Below are positions 35,547 to 44,462 of a DNA stretch of 64,000 nt, piece by piece. Source of the DNA: Epsilonproteobacteria bacterium tcs-49 (GTDB lineage: Bacteria > Campylobacterota > Campylobacteria > Campylobacterales > Sulfurovaceae). Under the pieces are notes generated by a model. It did not search any database and had not been told where the DNA came from. It saw only the letters and a list, made by a program, of their open reading frames with translations. Positions within the stretch are counted from its first letter, which is position 1; each line of letters begins with the position of its first letter. Where the stretch lies: positions 62,001 through 126,000 of the forward strand of contig LLYS01000002.1 of the NCBI GenBank assembly GCA_002049495.1, read 5' to 3'. The position numbers and the translations under genes were made by a program.

Positions 35547-36748
35547 GTGCCCATCGCCCGCCCGGCGATAAAGCCGCCGGCCCAGGCAAAGTGCAGATTG
35601 TACCCGCCTCTTTTGCCCGCCACGTCAAGCATCTCCCCGCACAGGTAAAGCCCCTTTTGCTTTTTTGACTCCATGGTGGTTTTTTCCACCTCCGTTACGT
35701 CGATGCCCCCGCCGCTGATTTCGGCGTGGGCGAAGCCGTGGGTATCGGCTACGGCAAACTCCCAGTTTTTCGCGCTGAAGCAGAGCTTTTTGATCTTTTT
35801 GCGATCCAGTGTTCCCTCTATGCCGCAGTGGCGCAGCAGCGCTTTGGCGACCTTGGAGTGCAGCAGGGCATTAAGCAGGGCCAAAGCGTCGTAGTGTTTA
35901 TTGGCTTTGTAGAGTTTAAGCAGCAGGTTTTCCAACTCCTCTACGGAGTGTTCGGGAAACAGATCCAGTCCAAGCGAAACCTTTTTGCCCTGCTGCAGGG
36001 CTTTGGCTCCGAGATAGCTGCTATCAAGCACCGCCAAGCCTGAGAGACCGTATTTGGTAAAAAGCAGGTCGTTACGGGTTTCGTAATGTTTCCGCCCCTC
36101 CACCAGCAGCGTCAGCCCGGCCTCCGTCTTGACCCCGGCGGCTATGGCGAAGGGCCCGCTTTGGAGCTCATACTGCACCAATGCGGGGAAGGTGGGGCGG
36201 CACTCGTGGCCGAAGCTTTGGGCCAGCGCGTAGCCTCCCGCGCTCCCGCCCAGCCCCGGCGCGGCTTGGGAACCCGCCGCAAGCAGGACTTTGTCAAAGC
36301 CTTCAAAACTTTGCTTTTCGCCGTGCAGGGTAAAGGTTCGGTCTTTATCTATGGCGGTGATTTTACACCCCGTGCGCAGGGTTACGCCCAGATCCCCGAG
36401 CTTGCGCACAAAAGCACTCACAACCGCTTTGCCCTCCAGGCTTGCGGGGTATGCTTTGCCCCCGTCTCTTTGCAGCAGCGGCAAGCCCAGCCCGAAACAG
36501 AACTTTTCAAAGCGGGGAAAGTTAAACTCGTTGATGAGGTAGTTGATAAACTTTTTGTCCTCACAGTGGTAGTGCTTCGCATCCAGTTTGGCGTTGGAGA
36601 TGTTGCACTTGCCGTTGCCCGCGATGCGCAGTTTTTTGCCCGGGGCGTCGTTTTGCTCGAACAGTTGGACGTGTGCTCCGGCGCGCGCCGCGGTGATCGC
36701 GGCGATCATACCGCCCGCGCCCGCTCCGATGATGGCGATCTTTTGCAT
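35543..36748 (-). CDS. HI0933/YhiN-family FAD-dependent oxidoreductase
   Basis: 401-residue flavoprotein. The N-terminal FAD motif is IIGAGAGGMIAAI (GAGAGG at 8-13), followed by GKKLRIAGNGKCNISNA, the hallmark of the HI0933/BaiN family. The C-terminus has the HAEISGGGIDVTEV and GLYLCGEMLDVAGKRGGYNLHFAWAGG segments that close the FAD site. The natural substrate of this family is poorly known. ATG 36748 follows GGAG. It is monocistronic on the minus strand, with 3' overlap to the c-di-GMP gene and divergent from ispA. Confidence 0.93.
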   Translation of the reverse strand: MQKIAIIGAGAGGMIAAITAARAGAHVQLFEQNDAPGKKLRIAGNGKCNISNAKLDAKHYHCEDKKFINYLINEFNFPRFEKFCFGLGLPLLQRDGGKAYPASLEGKAVVSAFVRKLGDLGVTLRTGCKITAIDKDRTFTLHGEKQSFEGFDKVLLAAGSQAAPGLGGSAGGYALAQSFGHECRPTFPALVQYELQSGPFAIAAGVKTEAGLTLLVEGRKHYETRNDLLFTKYGLSGLAVLDSSYLGAKALQQGKKVSLGLDLFPEHSVEELENLLLKLYKANKHYDALALLNALLHSKVAKALLRHCGIEGTLDRKKIKKLCFSAKNWEFAVADTHGFAHAEISGGGIDVTEVEKTTMESKKQKGLYLCGEMLDVAGKRGGYNLHFAWAGGFIAGRAMGT

Positions 36749-36863
36749 GGTGCTCCGTTTTTTACGGGGATTATACCATTTTCGGTTTGGGTTGTATATT
36801 TTCCGCAGGGAAAAACTTTTTGTTATAATGTCATTTCATTTAAATTCAACGAACCGGATCGCA

Positions 36864-37724
36864 ATGGACAGATTTGAACGCTATATACAGGACAATCCCC
36901 TTCATATCGAAAGTTTCCACCCCACGTTTAACACAGCGTTAAATGAGATGGTACTCGCCGGCGGCAAGCGGTTTCGTCCGCAGCTGCTCTTAAGCATCGT
37001 ACACGAGTACGCGCCGCTTTTGGAAGATTCGGCGATGCGGGTGGCGTACGCGCTGGAGATTTTTCACACCTATTCGCTGGTGCATGATGATCTGCCCAGT
37101 ATGGATGACGCGGCGCTGCGCCGGGGGCATCCGACCCTGCATACCACCTTCGATGAGGTGACGGCTACGCTGGTGGGCGATGCGCTCAATACCGAAGCGT
37201 TCGGCCTCATCGCCGGGGCGGCCTTTGCAGATGGTGTCAAGGTGGAGCTGATACAAAGCCTCGCAAAAAACGGCGGGATCGACGGGATGATCATCGGGCA
37301 GGCGATAGATTGCTACTTTGAAAATACGCCGCTGGAGCTGGAGCAGGTGAAGTTTCTGCATATCCACAAAACCGCCAAGCTCATCGCCGCGTCTTTGCAG
37401 ATGGGAGCGATCATCGTGGGGCTGGAGCAAACCCAGCAGCAAAAGCTGTACGATCTGGGCATCGACCTGGGGCTGCTGTTTCAGATACAAGATGATATCA
37501 TCGACGAAACCTGCAGCAGCGAAGAAGCGGGAAAAACCACGCAAAACGACGGGGATAAGAACAGTTTCGTCAACATCGTGGGTCTGGAGCGTACCTATGA
37601 GGAAGCGGACACGCTCGCAGGCGCGATCGAGCAAAATTTCAAAGAGTTGGATGAGAAGTTGCAATCGGCGTTGCAGCCTCTGATGCAAAAATACTTATAC
37701 AGACACAAAGGAAAAGTTCAATGA
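36864..37724 (+). CDS. ispA: Polyprenyl (farnesyl/geranyl) diphosphate synthase
   Basis: 286-residue trans-isoprenyl diphosphate synthase. The two aspartate-rich motifs are DDLPSMDDAALRRG (from about residue 75) and DDIIDE (about 210); GGKRFRPQLLL and TKA-type lysines (HKTAKLI) are also present. It elongates dimethylallyl to geranyl/farnesyl diphosphate. I use ATG 36864; ATG 36828 is possible but would add an AT-rich promoter-like stretch. The end forms an ATGA overlap with tkt. Confidence 0.94.
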   Translation: MDRFERYIQDNPLHIESFHPTFNTALNEMVLAGGKRFRPQLLLSIVHEYAPLLEDSAMRVAYALEIFHTYSLVHDDLPSMDDAALRRGHPTLHTTFDEVTATLVGDALNTEAFGLIAGAAFADGVKVELIQSLAKNGGIDGMIIGQAIDCYFENTPLELEQVKFLHIHKTAKLIAASLQMGAIIVGLEQTQQQKLYDLGIDLGLLFQIQDDIIDETCSSEEAGKTTQNDGDKNSFVNIVGLERTYEEADTLAGAIEQNFKELDEKLQSALQPLMQKYLYRHKGKVQ

Positions 37725-39643
37725 GACAAAAGATGGCAGATACCATACGATTTTTAAGCGCGGATATGATCCAGAAGGCAAACAGCGGCCACCCGGGCGC
37801 ACCCATGGGCTTGGCGGATATCGCGACGGTGCTGAGCGAACACCTCAGACACAACCCTAAAGACCCCAACTGGCTCAACCGCGACCGTTTGGTTTTTAGC
37901 GGCGGACACGCTACGGGGCTCGTGTACTCGCTTTTGCACCTGTGGGGCTATGACGTGAGCATGGAGGATCTCAAAAACTTCCGCCAGCTTGATTCCAAAA
38001 CTCCCGGCCACCCCGAGTACGGCCATACGCAGGGCGTAGAGATCACCACCGGACCGTTGGGGCAGGGGATCGCCAACGCCGTGGGCTTTGCCATGGGCGC
38101 GAAATATACCGCGAGCAAAGTTAACAGCGACACTTCCAAACTGATCGATCACAAAGTGTACTGTCTTTGCGGCGACGGGGACCTGCAAGAGGGGATCAGC
38201 TACGAAGCGTGCGCCTTGGCGGGGCACCAGCGGCTGGATAATCTCGTCGTTATCTACGATAGCAACGCCATCACCATCGAGGGCAAAACCGACCTGGCGT
38301 GGAGCGAAGACGTCAAGGGGCGCTTTGAAGCGCAGAAGTGGGAAGTGATCCAAATCGACGGGCACGATTTCGAACAGATCGATGAAGCGTTTACCAAAGC
38401 CAAGGCCGCGGACAAACCCGTGCTCATCATCGCCGATACCACCATCGCCAAGGGCGCGGACAAGATGGAGGGCAGCCACAAAAGCCACGGCGCGCCTTTG
38501 GGTGAGGAGGAGATCGCCACTGCGAAAAAGAAAGCGGGCTTTGACCCCGAGAAACGCTTCTACGTCCCCGAGGACGTGCTTGAACGTTTCCGCTGTGCGG
38601 TAGAGAAGGGCGATTTGGCGCAAAAAGAGTGGAACCACGCCATCAAGCAAGCGCCCCTGCTGGAGCAAAACGAAGCGCTTAAGGCGCTGATGGAGCCGGA
38701 TTATGCCAAGATCGAGTGGCCGGGCTTTGAAGCGGGAGCGAAGGAAGCCACCAGAGGCAGCAACGGCAAAATTCTCAACGCCATCTCCAAAGCGATCCCC
38801 GGGTTTATCGGCGGCAGTGCCGACCTGGCGCCTTCAAACAAAACGGAGCTAAGCGGTATGGGCGATTTTCCAAACGGCAAAAATATCCGCTTCGGTATCC
38901 GCGAGCACGCCATGGCGGCGGTCACCAACGCCATCAATCTCTACGGACCGCTGCGGGCGTTTAGCGCGACCTTTTTCGTCTTTAGCGACTACCTCAAACC
39001 CGCCGTGCGGATCGCCGCGCTTTCGGGCATAGAGCACCACTTCATCTGGACGCACGACAGTATCGGCGTGGGTGAGGACGGCCCTACGCACCAGCCCATC
39101 GAGCACCTCAGTCAGTTCCGTGCGCTGCCCAACTTCTACGTTTTCCGTCCGGCGGACGCCAATGAAAACGTCGAAGCGTGGAAAACGGCGCTGCGGATCA
39201 AAAACGCGCCCACGGGCTTCGTACTGAGCCGTCAGGGCTTGACCGTACGCGAGTACGCGCCGCTTGCCGGCAGCGTGGCGCAGGGGGCGTATCTGCTCGA
39301 GCGTGACGAAAACGCACAGATCACGCTGATCGCCAGCGGCAGCGAAGTGGACCTGGCGCTAGAGAGTGCGAAGCTGCTGCGCCAAAGCGGCAAAAAGGTC
39401 AACGTCGTCAGCGCGCCGTGCTACGACCTGCTGGTCGAGCAGGACAAAGCGACCGTGGAGAGTATCATCGATCCAAACACCGCAACCGTCGCCATCGAAG
39501 CGGGCAGCGCCAACGAATGGTACCGCTTCGCCGATACGGTGATCGGGATGGATAGCTTCGGCGCCAGCGGCCCAGCGGCGGACGTCTTTGAAAAGTTCGG
39601 CTTCACCGCCCAAGCCGTAGCGCAGAAAGTGCAGGGGTTGTAA
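37721..39643 (+). CDS. tkt: Transketolase
   Basis: 640-residue thiamine-diphosphate enzyme of the pentose phosphate pathway. Motifs: ANSGHPGAPMGLADI at the start, GPLGQGIANAVGFA, the TPP/Mg motif GDGDLQEGISYEA (about 150), KSHGAPLG, GSADLAPSNKT, RFGIREHAMAA, THDSIGVGEDGPTHQP and SRQGL. Shorter than the 660-residue E. coli enzyme but complete. GGAAAAG stands before ATG 37721, which overlaps the ispA stop (ATGA). A hairpin terminator follows. Confidence 0.98.
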   Translation: MRQKMADTIRFLSADMIQKANSGHPGAPMGLADIATVLSEHLRHNPKDPNWLNRDRLVFSGGHATGLVYSLLHLWGYDVSMEDLKNFRQLDSKTPGHPEYGHTQGVEITTGPLGQGIANAVGFAMGAKYTASKVNSDTSKLIDHKVYCLCGDGDLQEGISYEACALAGHQRLDNLVVIYDSNAITIEGKTDLAWSEDVKGRFEAQKWEVIQIDGHDFEQIDEAFTKAKAADKPVLIIADTTIAKGADKMEGSHKSHGAPLGEEEIATAKKKAGFDPEKRFYVPEDVLERFRCAVEKGDLAQKEWNHAIKQAPLLEQNEALKALMEPDYAKIEWPGFEAGAKEATRGSNGKILNAISKAIPGFIGGSADLAPSNKTELSGMGDFPNGKNIRFGIREHAMAAVTNAINLYGPLRAFSATFFVFSDYLKPAVRIAALSGIEHHFIWTHDSIGVGEDGPTHQPIEHLSQFRALPNFYVFRPADANENVEAWKTALRIKNAPTGFVLSRQGLTVREYAPLAGSVAQGAYLLERDENAQITLIASGSEVDLALESAKLLRQSGKKVNVVSAPCYDLLVEQDKATVESIIDPNTATVAIEAGSANEWYRFADTVIGMDSFGASGPAADVFEKFGFTAQAVAQKVQGL

Positions 39644-39657
39644 AATACCAGCTTTGA

Positions 39658-39690
39658 GAAAACGGGTTTATTCCCGTTTTCTGTTTAGTA
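39658..39690 (+). terminator. Terminator after tkt
   Basis: A perfect 9-base stem (GAAAACGGG at 39658-39666, CCCGTTTTC at 39673-39681) with a six-base loop lies 15 bases after the tkt stop and is followed by a T-rich stretch (TGTTTAGT). Because the 5' side is A-rich it could work in both directions. Confidence 0.8.
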
Positions 39691-39835
39691 TAGAGCAAAT
39701 GCACATTATCGGTGATTTTACAATCTGTACTCCAATCTAACAAACTGAAAAACGGAAAATGTATGATGAGATGCCACAGCTTTTGGAGATAATGATTTAA
39801 CGCCAGAGGTATAAAAAGCAGGCAAAGGAGAAGCG

Positions 39836-40237
39836 GTGCCGGTGAGTGTGATGATCAAAGCATTTGTTATCTGGCTGTGCATTCTGGCGTTGGCCGTGGG
39901 TAACGGTATCTTGCGTGAAGCCGTACTCATGCCGCATCTTGCGCAGAGCGCTGCTTACGTGCTAAGCGGCCTGCTGCTGTGTGCCGTTGTCATCGCTGCG
40001 GCGTACGTGTGGCTTCCGTGGCTGCGGGTTGACTCCCCCTTCCGGCTGTGGCTTGTGGGACTGTTTTGGCTGATGTTGACGCTGGTTTTTGAGTTTGGCT
40101 TTGGGCTTTGGCAGGGCAAGTCATGGGCCGTACTGATGCAAGCGTATACCTTCAAAGGCGGCAATCTCTGGCCCCTCGTGCTGGCGGTGACGGCCGCGGC
40201 GCCCTATATAGCGGCCCGGCTCAGGGGGCTTGTGTAG
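39836..40237 (+). CDS. Four-helix membrane protein of unknown function
   Basis: 133 residues, four hydrophobic segments (about 5-22, 35-58, 68-88 and 108-128). No recognised family; the sequence KGGNLWPLVLAVTAAAPYIAARL is typical of small integral membrane proteins. GTG 39836 is five bases after AAGGAG; ATG 39851 is an alternative. Its end overlaps the convergent yaaA gene by 17 bases. It follows a 192-base gap containing the tkt terminator. Confidence 0.72.
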   Translation: MPVSVMIKAFVIWLCILALAVGNGILREAVLMPHLAQSAAYVLSGLLLCAVVIAAAYVWLPWLRVDSPFRLWLVGLFWLMLTLVFEFGFGLWQGKSWAVLMQAYTFKGGNLWPLVLAVTAAAPYIAARLRGLV

Positions 40238-41000
40238 CCCGCAGAGCGTGCGGGGACCAGTCTACGATTTTGTATACCAGCTCCGTTTTGTTTTTGATCG
40301 TTTTGATCTCTTCGATCATCAGCCCCTCGATCTCCATCGCCTCAAGCTGCCGGATGCTCTCTATACCCTCCTGAGCCATGCGCCGCAGTACCGTTCCCCG
40401 GTACGCTTTGGCCCAGTGGCTGACGCTTTTGCCGTTTTTGAGAAACTTCATGGTGGTATAGGGCTTGGAAATCTTGTAGAATTTATCGTAAAACCCCGCG
40501 CGCAGATCCAGCACCTCCTCCTTTGCCAAGTAGGCATCCAGCGCTTTGGTAAAGTGCTCCTTGTAAAACTTCTCCGGCGCGAGATCGCCGACCTTTTCGC
40601 CCTGTTTGAGTTTGTATTCGGGCAAGCCTTCGTCGCCTGCGAGGATCGGGCCGAAGAGGTTGGAAAAGATCACGAGGTTGGTATCGACGTAGGCTTGGGC
40701 GTCGCTTGCCAGCGAGGGGTAGTCCAGGTGGTCAAAAGCCACGCCGTCGTAGCGGTTGATCGCTTTTTTCGTGGGCGCGGCAAACAGATCGTGCGTGTAG
40801 CGCGCTACCAGTTCGGGTTTTTTGGTGCCAAAAAGCTTTTGCAGCTGTTCATTATCGGCGCCATCTATATAGTGCTGGTAGTGGCGGATAAACTCTTTGC
40901 GCTTGTCGAAAAGCTCGGGGAAAAGAAAGCTCTCCTTGCCAAAAGGCGCCCCCTCTCCTGCGGGATGTTTGGCTTCGCTGGGGGCGAAAAGTATCTTCAT
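40221..41000 (-). CDS. yaaA: Peroxide stress protein YaaA
   Basis: 259-residue member of the YaaA (UPF0246/DUF328) family, which lowers free iron damage during peroxide stress in E. coli. Signatures: the MKILFAPSEAKH start (family KxxxSPSKxx-type), YDGVAFDHLDY, FSNLFGPILAGD and the basic LKNGKSVSHWAKAYRG. Length is typical. RBS AAGGAG precedes ATG 41000. Convergent with the small membrane protein, divergent from the tRNA operon. Confidence 0.9.
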   Translation of the reverse strand: MKILFAPSEAKHPAGEGAPFGKESFLFPELFDKRKEFIRHYQHYIDGADNEQLQKLFGTKKPELVARYTHDLFAAPTKKAINRYDGVAFDHLDYPSLASDAQAYVDTNLVIFSNLFGPILAGDEGLPEYKLKQGEKVGDLAPEKFYKEHFTKALDAYLAKEEVLDLRAGFYDKFYKISKPYTTMKFLKNGKSVSHWAKAYRGTVLRRMAQEGIESIRQLEAMEIEGLMIEEIKTIKNKTELVYKIVDWSPHALRATQAP

Positions 41001-41078
41001 GGGTATCTCCTTTTGCGGGGGTGGGCAGGGGTGTTTTCTGCAATTTGGGGAAATTTTAACAATTTTTTCATAAAACTC

Positions 41079-41107
41079 TTGACACCACAGAAAAAAATAG
41101 ATACAAT
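41079..41107 (+). promoter_or_regulatory. Strong sigma-70 promoter of the tRNA-tuf operon
   Basis: TTGACA (41079-41084) and TACAAT (41102-41107) with a 17-base spacer, a near-consensus promoter, 20 bases before the first tRNA. The best promoter in the window, fitting stable-RNA and EF-Tu expression. Confidence 0.8.
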
Positions 41108-41126
41108 TCCACCACTAAATTTGATT

Positions 41127-41202
41127 GCTGGCGTAGCTCAGTTGGTAGAGCAGCTGATTTGTAATCAGCAGGTCGGGGGTTCGAGTCCCTTTGCCAGCTC
41201 CA
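41127..41202 (+). tRNA. tRNA-Thr (anticodon TGT)
   Basis: 76 bases including encoded CCA. The acceptor stem GCTGGCG pairs with TGCCAGC (one G-T pair), the D arm contains AGCTCAGTTGGTAGAGC, the anticodon loop TTTGTAA gives TGT, and the T arm has TTCGAGT. First of a four-tRNA series upstream of tuf. Confidence 0.96.
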
Positions 41203-41245
41203 TTTTTAGTATCTTTATAATATCAGTGTTAATACCAGTTATCGT

Positions 41246-41330
41246 GGTGAGATACTCAAGCGGTCAACGAGGGCAGACTGTAAATCTGCTGGCTATGCCT
41301 TCGAAGGTTCGAATCCTTCTCTCACCACCA
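41246..41330 (+). tRNA. tRNA-Tyr (anticodon GTA)
   Basis: 85 bases with encoded CCA, a class II tRNA with the long variable arm expected for tyrosine. Acceptor GGTGAGA pairs with TCTCACC; the loop CTGTAAA gives anticodon GTA; the T loop is TTCGAAT. Second in the series. Confidence 0.95.
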
Positions 41331-41334
41331 CGAC

Positions 41335-41411
41335 GCGGGAATAGCTCAGTTGGCTAGAGCGTCAGCCTTCCAAGCTGAGGGTCGCCGGTTCGAGTCCGGT
41401 TTCCCGCTCCA
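41335..41411 (+). tRNA. tRNA-Gly (anticodon TCC)
   Basis: 77 bases with encoded CCA. Acceptor GCGGGAA pairs with TTCCCGC; the loop CTTCCAA gives TCC; the T loop is TTCGAGT. Begins four bases after the tyrosine tRNA, so both come from one precursor. Confidence 0.96.
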
Positions 41412-41522
41412 TTTGATCTGGGAGCTGAAGAGATTACTCCTTAAATGTATGATTCTCAATAGTCTCCATACAGTATACATTTCTTAAGTAACCCTGATAT
41501 TAGGCACACGATAGGTACATAC

Positions 41523-41597
41523 GCCCAGATAGCTCAGTGGTAGAGCACTTCCTTGGTAGGGAAGAGGTCGGCGGTTCAAGTCCGCTTCTGGGCTCCA
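41523..41597 (+). tRNA. tRNA-Thr (anticodon GGT)
   Basis: 75 bases with encoded CCA. Acceptor GCCCAGA pairs with TCTGGGC; the loop CTTGGTA gives GGT; the T loop is TTCAAGT. It lies 111 bases after tRNA-Gly and about 100 before tuf. Confidence 0.96.
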
Positions 41598-41664
41598 TGT
41601 GGATTAAGTTTCGTAAAGTAAACTTAAACTTTTGGAGTCTAAGAAAAAATTGAGTAAATTATGA

Positions 41665-41670
41665 TATAAT
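41665..41670 (+). promoter_or_regulatory. Candidate -10 element for tuf
   Basis: TATAAT 31 bases before the tuf ATG, in an AT-rich stretch after the last tRNA. No -35 at normal spacing; it would give tuf expression beyond that from the tRNA promoter. Confidence 0.5.
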
Positions 41671-41700
41671 CACCCGATAAATTTTCGATGGAGGAATAAA

Positions 41701-42900
41701 ATGGCTAAAGAAAAATTCGACAGAAGTAAGCCACACGTAAACATTGGTACTATTGGTCACGTTGACCACGGTAAAACTACATTGACTGCTGCAATTACAG
41801 CCGTACTTGCTACAAAACAAAGCGCTGAGCTTATGGATTATGACGCGATTGACAACGCTCCCGAAGAGAGAGAAAGAGGGATCACGATCGCAACTTCTCA
41901 CGTTGAGTATGAAACTGAAACAAGACACTATGCTCACGTAGACTGCCCGGGTCACGCCGACTACGTTAAAAACATGATTACAGGTGCTGCGCAAATGGAC
42001 GGTGCGATCCTCGTTTGTTCTGCGGCTGATGGTCCAATGCCACAAACAAGAGAGCACATCCTTCTTTCAAGACAGGTTGGTGTACCTTACATCGTTGTTT
42101 TCCTAAACAAGATGGATATGGTAGACGACGAAGAGCTTGTAGAGCTAGTTGAGATGGAAGTTAGAGAACTTCTTGAAGAGTATGACTTCCCAGGTGACGA
42201 TACTCCTATCGTAGCAGGTTCAGCACTTCAAGCGCTTAACGAAGCAAAAGAAGGTAAAGTCGGCGAGTGGGGCGAAAAGATTCTTGAGCTCATGGAAGCC
42301 GTAGATAGCTACATCCCCGAGCCTCAAAGAGACACTGATAAAGATTTCTTGATGCCTATCGAAGATATCTTCTCCATTCCCGGACGTGGTACGGTTGTAA
42401 CAGGTAGAGTTGAAAAAGGTACCGTTACTGTTGGTGACGACATCGAAATCGTTGGTATTAAAGATACACAGGCGACAAAAGTTACCGGTGTTGAAATGTT
42501 TAGAAAAGAGATGGAATCCGGTGAAGCCGGTGACAACGTTGGTATCTTGCTTAGAGGTACGAAGAAAGAGGACGTTGAAAGAGGTATGGTACTTTGTAAA
42601 CCAGGTTCTATTACTCCTCACACCAAGTTCGAAGCGGAAGTTTACGTACTAAGCAAAGACGAGGGTGGTAGACACACGCCTTTCTTCGCTGGATATAGAC
42701 CTCAGTTCTACGTAAGAACCACTGACGTAACAGGTGACGTTGAGCTACCTGCAGACGTAGAGATGGTAATGCCCGGTGATAACGTTAAAATGACCGTTAC
42801 ACTGATCAACCCGATCGCACTTGAAGACGGTACGAGATTCGCAATTAGAGAAGGTGGTAGAACAGTAGGTTCTGGTGTTATCTCTAAAATTATCGAGTAG
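41701..42900 (+). CDS. tuf: Elongation factor Tu
   Basis: 399-residue GTPase that brings aminoacyl-tRNA to the ribosome. G-motifs: GHVDHGKTT, the RGITI switch [10 protein letters not shown] and NKMD, then domains 2 and 3 ([26 protein letters not shown]). Codon use is strongly biased: arginine is nearly always AGA and many third positions are A or T, unlike most genes in the window. RBS GGAGG precedes ATG 41701. The operon continues with rpmG. Confidence 0.99.
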   Translation: MAKEKFDRSKPHVNIGTIGHVDHGKTTLTAAITAVLATKQSAELMDYDAIDNAPEERERGITIATSHVEYETETRHYAHVDCPGHADYVKNMITGAAQMDGAILVCSAADGPMPQTREHILLSRQVGVPYIVVFLNKMDMVDDEELVELVEMEVRELLEEYDFPGDDTPIVAGSALQALNEAKEGKVGEWGEKILELMEAVDSYIPEPQRDTDKDFLMPIEDIFSIPGRGTVVTGRVEKGTVTVGDDIEIVGIKDTQATKVTGVEMFRKEMESGEAGDNVGILLRGTKKEDVERGMVLCKPGSITPHTKFEAEVYVLSKDEGGRHTPFFAGYRPQFYVRTTDVTGDVELPADVEMVMPGDNVKMTVTLINPIALEDGTRFAIREGGRTVGSGVISKIIE

Positions 42901-42926
42901 TAGATAGAGGGCTTCCCCTCTGTCTA
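42901..42926 (+). promoter_or_regulatory. Hairpin directly after the tuf stop codon
   Basis: An 11-base stem (42901-42911 with 42916-42926, one T-G pair) with a four-base CTTC loop begins on the base after the tuf stop. There is no T-run, so it is more likely a processing or message-stability structure than a terminator. It ends four bases before the rpmG ribosome binding site AAGGA. Confidence 0.6.
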
Positions 42927-42939
42927 GATAAGGAAAGAC

Positions 42940-43092
42940 ATGAGAGAAACAATTCACTTAGCGTGTGAAAAGTGTAAAAGACGCAACTATCACACCTCTA
43001 AGAATAAGAAAAATACAACTGAAAAGTTAAGTTTGAAAAAGTACTGCAAGTTCTGTAAAGAGCACACGGTACACAAAGAAGCAAAACTGTAA
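42940..43092 (+). CDS. rpmG: 50S ribosomal protein L33
   Basis: 50-residue ribosomal protein of the zinc-binding (C+) type: two CxxC pairs, CEKC near the start and CKFC near the end. Basic, with [17 protein letters not shown] in the middle. AAGGA precedes ATG 42940. It has the fixed Campylobacterota position between tuf and tRNA-Trp. Confidence 0.96.
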   Translation: MRETIHLACEKCKRRNYHTSKNKKNTTEKLSLKKYCKFCKEHTVHKEAKL

Positions 43093-43104
43093 GCTCACTG
43101 CATG

Positions 43105-43140
43105 AAAGTTTTGGGGCTTTCGGGTCTCAAAACTTTTTTT
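43105..43140 (+). terminator. Intrinsic terminator between rpmG and tRNA-Trp
   Basis: Stem AAAGTTTTG (43105-43113) and CAAAACTTT (43128-43136), followed by a run of Ts to 43140. Only ten bases remain before tRNA-Trp and no promoter is evident there, so it probably acts as a partial terminator that lowers expression of the secE-rpoBC genes relative to tuf. Confidence 0.75.
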
Positions 43141-43150
43141 GTTTAAGCAA

Positions 43151-43226
43151 AGGCCAATAGCTCAGTTGGTAGAGCATCGGTCTCCAAAACCGAGTGCCGG
43201 GGGTTCGAGTCCCTCTTGGCCTGCCA
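43151..43226 (+). tRNA. tRNA-Trp (anticodon CCA)
   Basis: 76 bases with encoded CCA. Acceptor AGGCCAA pairs with TTGGCCT; the loop CTCCAAA gives anticodon CCA; the T loop is TTCGAGT. It stands between rpmG and secE, 13 bases before the secE ATG. Confidence 0.96.
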
Positions 43227-43239
43227 TTAAAGGGTAAGT

Positions 43240-43419
43240 ATGCAAAAGTTAATTAACTATTTTAAACTTTCAAAACTAGAATTAGATAAAGTAATTTTTC
43301 CAACGAAAGAGCAGATCAGACAAGCGTTTATTGCAGTTTTTGTCGTTGTTACAATAATTTCACTATTCTTGGCTTTAGTCGACTTTATTATGTCATTAGT
43401 TGTATCATCAGCAGTATAA
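43240..43419 (+). CDS. secE: Preprotein translocase subunit SecE
   Basis: 59-residue membrane protein that stabilises SecY in the inner membrane. Single C-terminal membrane helix (about 31-54: FIAVFVVVTIISLFLALVDF) preceded by the amphipathic helix with the LDKVIFPTKEQIRQA motif (WP-type loop in other species). Length is normal for the short bacterial SecE. Followed 10 bases later by nusG, as in most bacteria. Confidence 0.95.
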   Translation: MQKLINYFKLSKLELDKVIFPTKEQIRQAFIAVFVVVTIISLFLALVDFIMSLVVSSAV

Positions 43420-43429
43420 AAGGATTTTT

Positions 43430-43960
43430 ATGGCGTTACAGTGGTATGCGATCCAGGCTTATGCCGGAAGCGAACAAGCCGTTAAAAAAGCGATACAGCA
43501 GCTTGTCGTAGATAACGGGATCGAAGAGAAGCTCGGTGACATTATTGTTCCAACGGAGGATGTTATCGATATCAAAGAGGGAAAAAAGAGAATCAGCGAA
43601 CGCTCTTTATACCCCGGATACGTTTTTGTCAATATCGATCTTGATACGGCACTTTGGCACAAGATCCAATCTCTGCCCAGAGTATCGAGATTTATCGGGG
43701 AGCAGAAAAAGCCCACCCCGTTGACAAAAGCCGATATCGACCTGATCTTGGAAAAGGTGAGCAAAAAATCTGCGCCTAAACCGAAAGTTGAGTATGACAA
43801 AGGGGAGATGGTGCGTATCATCGACGGTCCCTTTGCCAACTTCAACGGTATGGTTGAAGAGTATGATTTAGAACACGGCAAGTTGAAATTGAACGTCTCT
43901 ATCTTCGGCAGAAACACGCCGGTGGAGATTCAATATACGCAAGTAGAAAAAATTATATAA
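43430..43960 (+). CDS. nusG: Transcription termination/antitermination protein NusG
   Basis: 176 residues from ATG 43430 (AAAAGGA before it; a longer reading overlaps secE and is rejected). N-terminal NGN domain with WYAIQAYAGSEQAVKK and LYPGYVFVNIDLD, then a KOW domain with KGEMVRIIDGPFANFNGMVEEYD. It binds RNA polymerase and links it with Rho and ribosomal protein S10. Confidence 0.98.
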   Translation: MALQWYAIQAYAGSEQAVKKAIQQLVVDNGIEEKLGDIIVPTEDVIDIKEGKKRISERSLYPGYVFVNIDLDTALWHKIQSLPRVSRFIGEQKKPTPLTKADIDLILEKVSKKSAPKPKVEYDKGEMVRIIDGPFANFNGMVEEYDLEHGKLKLNVSIFGRNTPVEIQYTQVEKII

Positions 43961-43985
43961 ATAAATCACATACAAAGGAAAGAAG

Positions 43986-44411
43986 ATGGCAAAGAAAATT
44001 GCAGATAAATTTAAATTGATGATTCCTGCAGGCCAAGCAAATCCATCACCTCCCGTTGGTCCCGCTTTGGGTCAAAGAGGTATCAACATTATGGAATTTT
44101 GTAAAGCCTTCAACGAAAAGACAAAAGACAAGATGGGCTTCAATATTCCCGTTGAGATCACGGCATACAGTGACAGAAGCTTTAGCTTTATCACAAAACA
44201 GCCTCCGGCGACGGACCTTATCAAAAAGGCTGCCGGGATCAAAAAAGGTACGGACAATCCTATCCAGAACAAAGTAGGGAAGATCACGCAGGCACAGCTT
44301 GACGAGATCGTAGAGCAAAAGATCGCGGATCTAAACACCGACGACAAAGAGATGGCCGGACGCATTATCGCGGGTAGCTGCCGAAGCATGGGTGTGGAGA
44401 TCGTAGACTAA
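43986..44411 (+). CDS. rplK: 50S ribosomal protein L11
   Basis: 141-residue L11 of the GTPase-associated centre. Features: [32 protein letters not shown] at the N-terminus and the RNA-binding [13 protein letters not shown] at the C-terminus. AAAGGAAAGAAG stands before ATG 43986. Part of the nusG-rplK-rplA run. Confidence 0.99.
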   Translation: MAKKIADKFKLMIPAGQANPSPPVGPALGQRGINIMEFCKAFNEKTKDKMGFNIPVEITAYSDRSFSFITKQPPATDLIKKAAGIKKGTDNPIQNKVGKITQAQLDEIVEQKIADLNTDDKEMAGRIIAGSCRSMGVEIVD

Positions 44412-44462
44412 TACAACTACCACTGAAGGTGGGAGCAAAATTTTTATTGCGGAGATATATAG

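Noticed and set aside
36588-36863. 92-codon N-terminal extension of ispA
   Set aside because: It lies over the start of the divergent flavoprotein gene and its promoter; the conserved protein begins at 36864.
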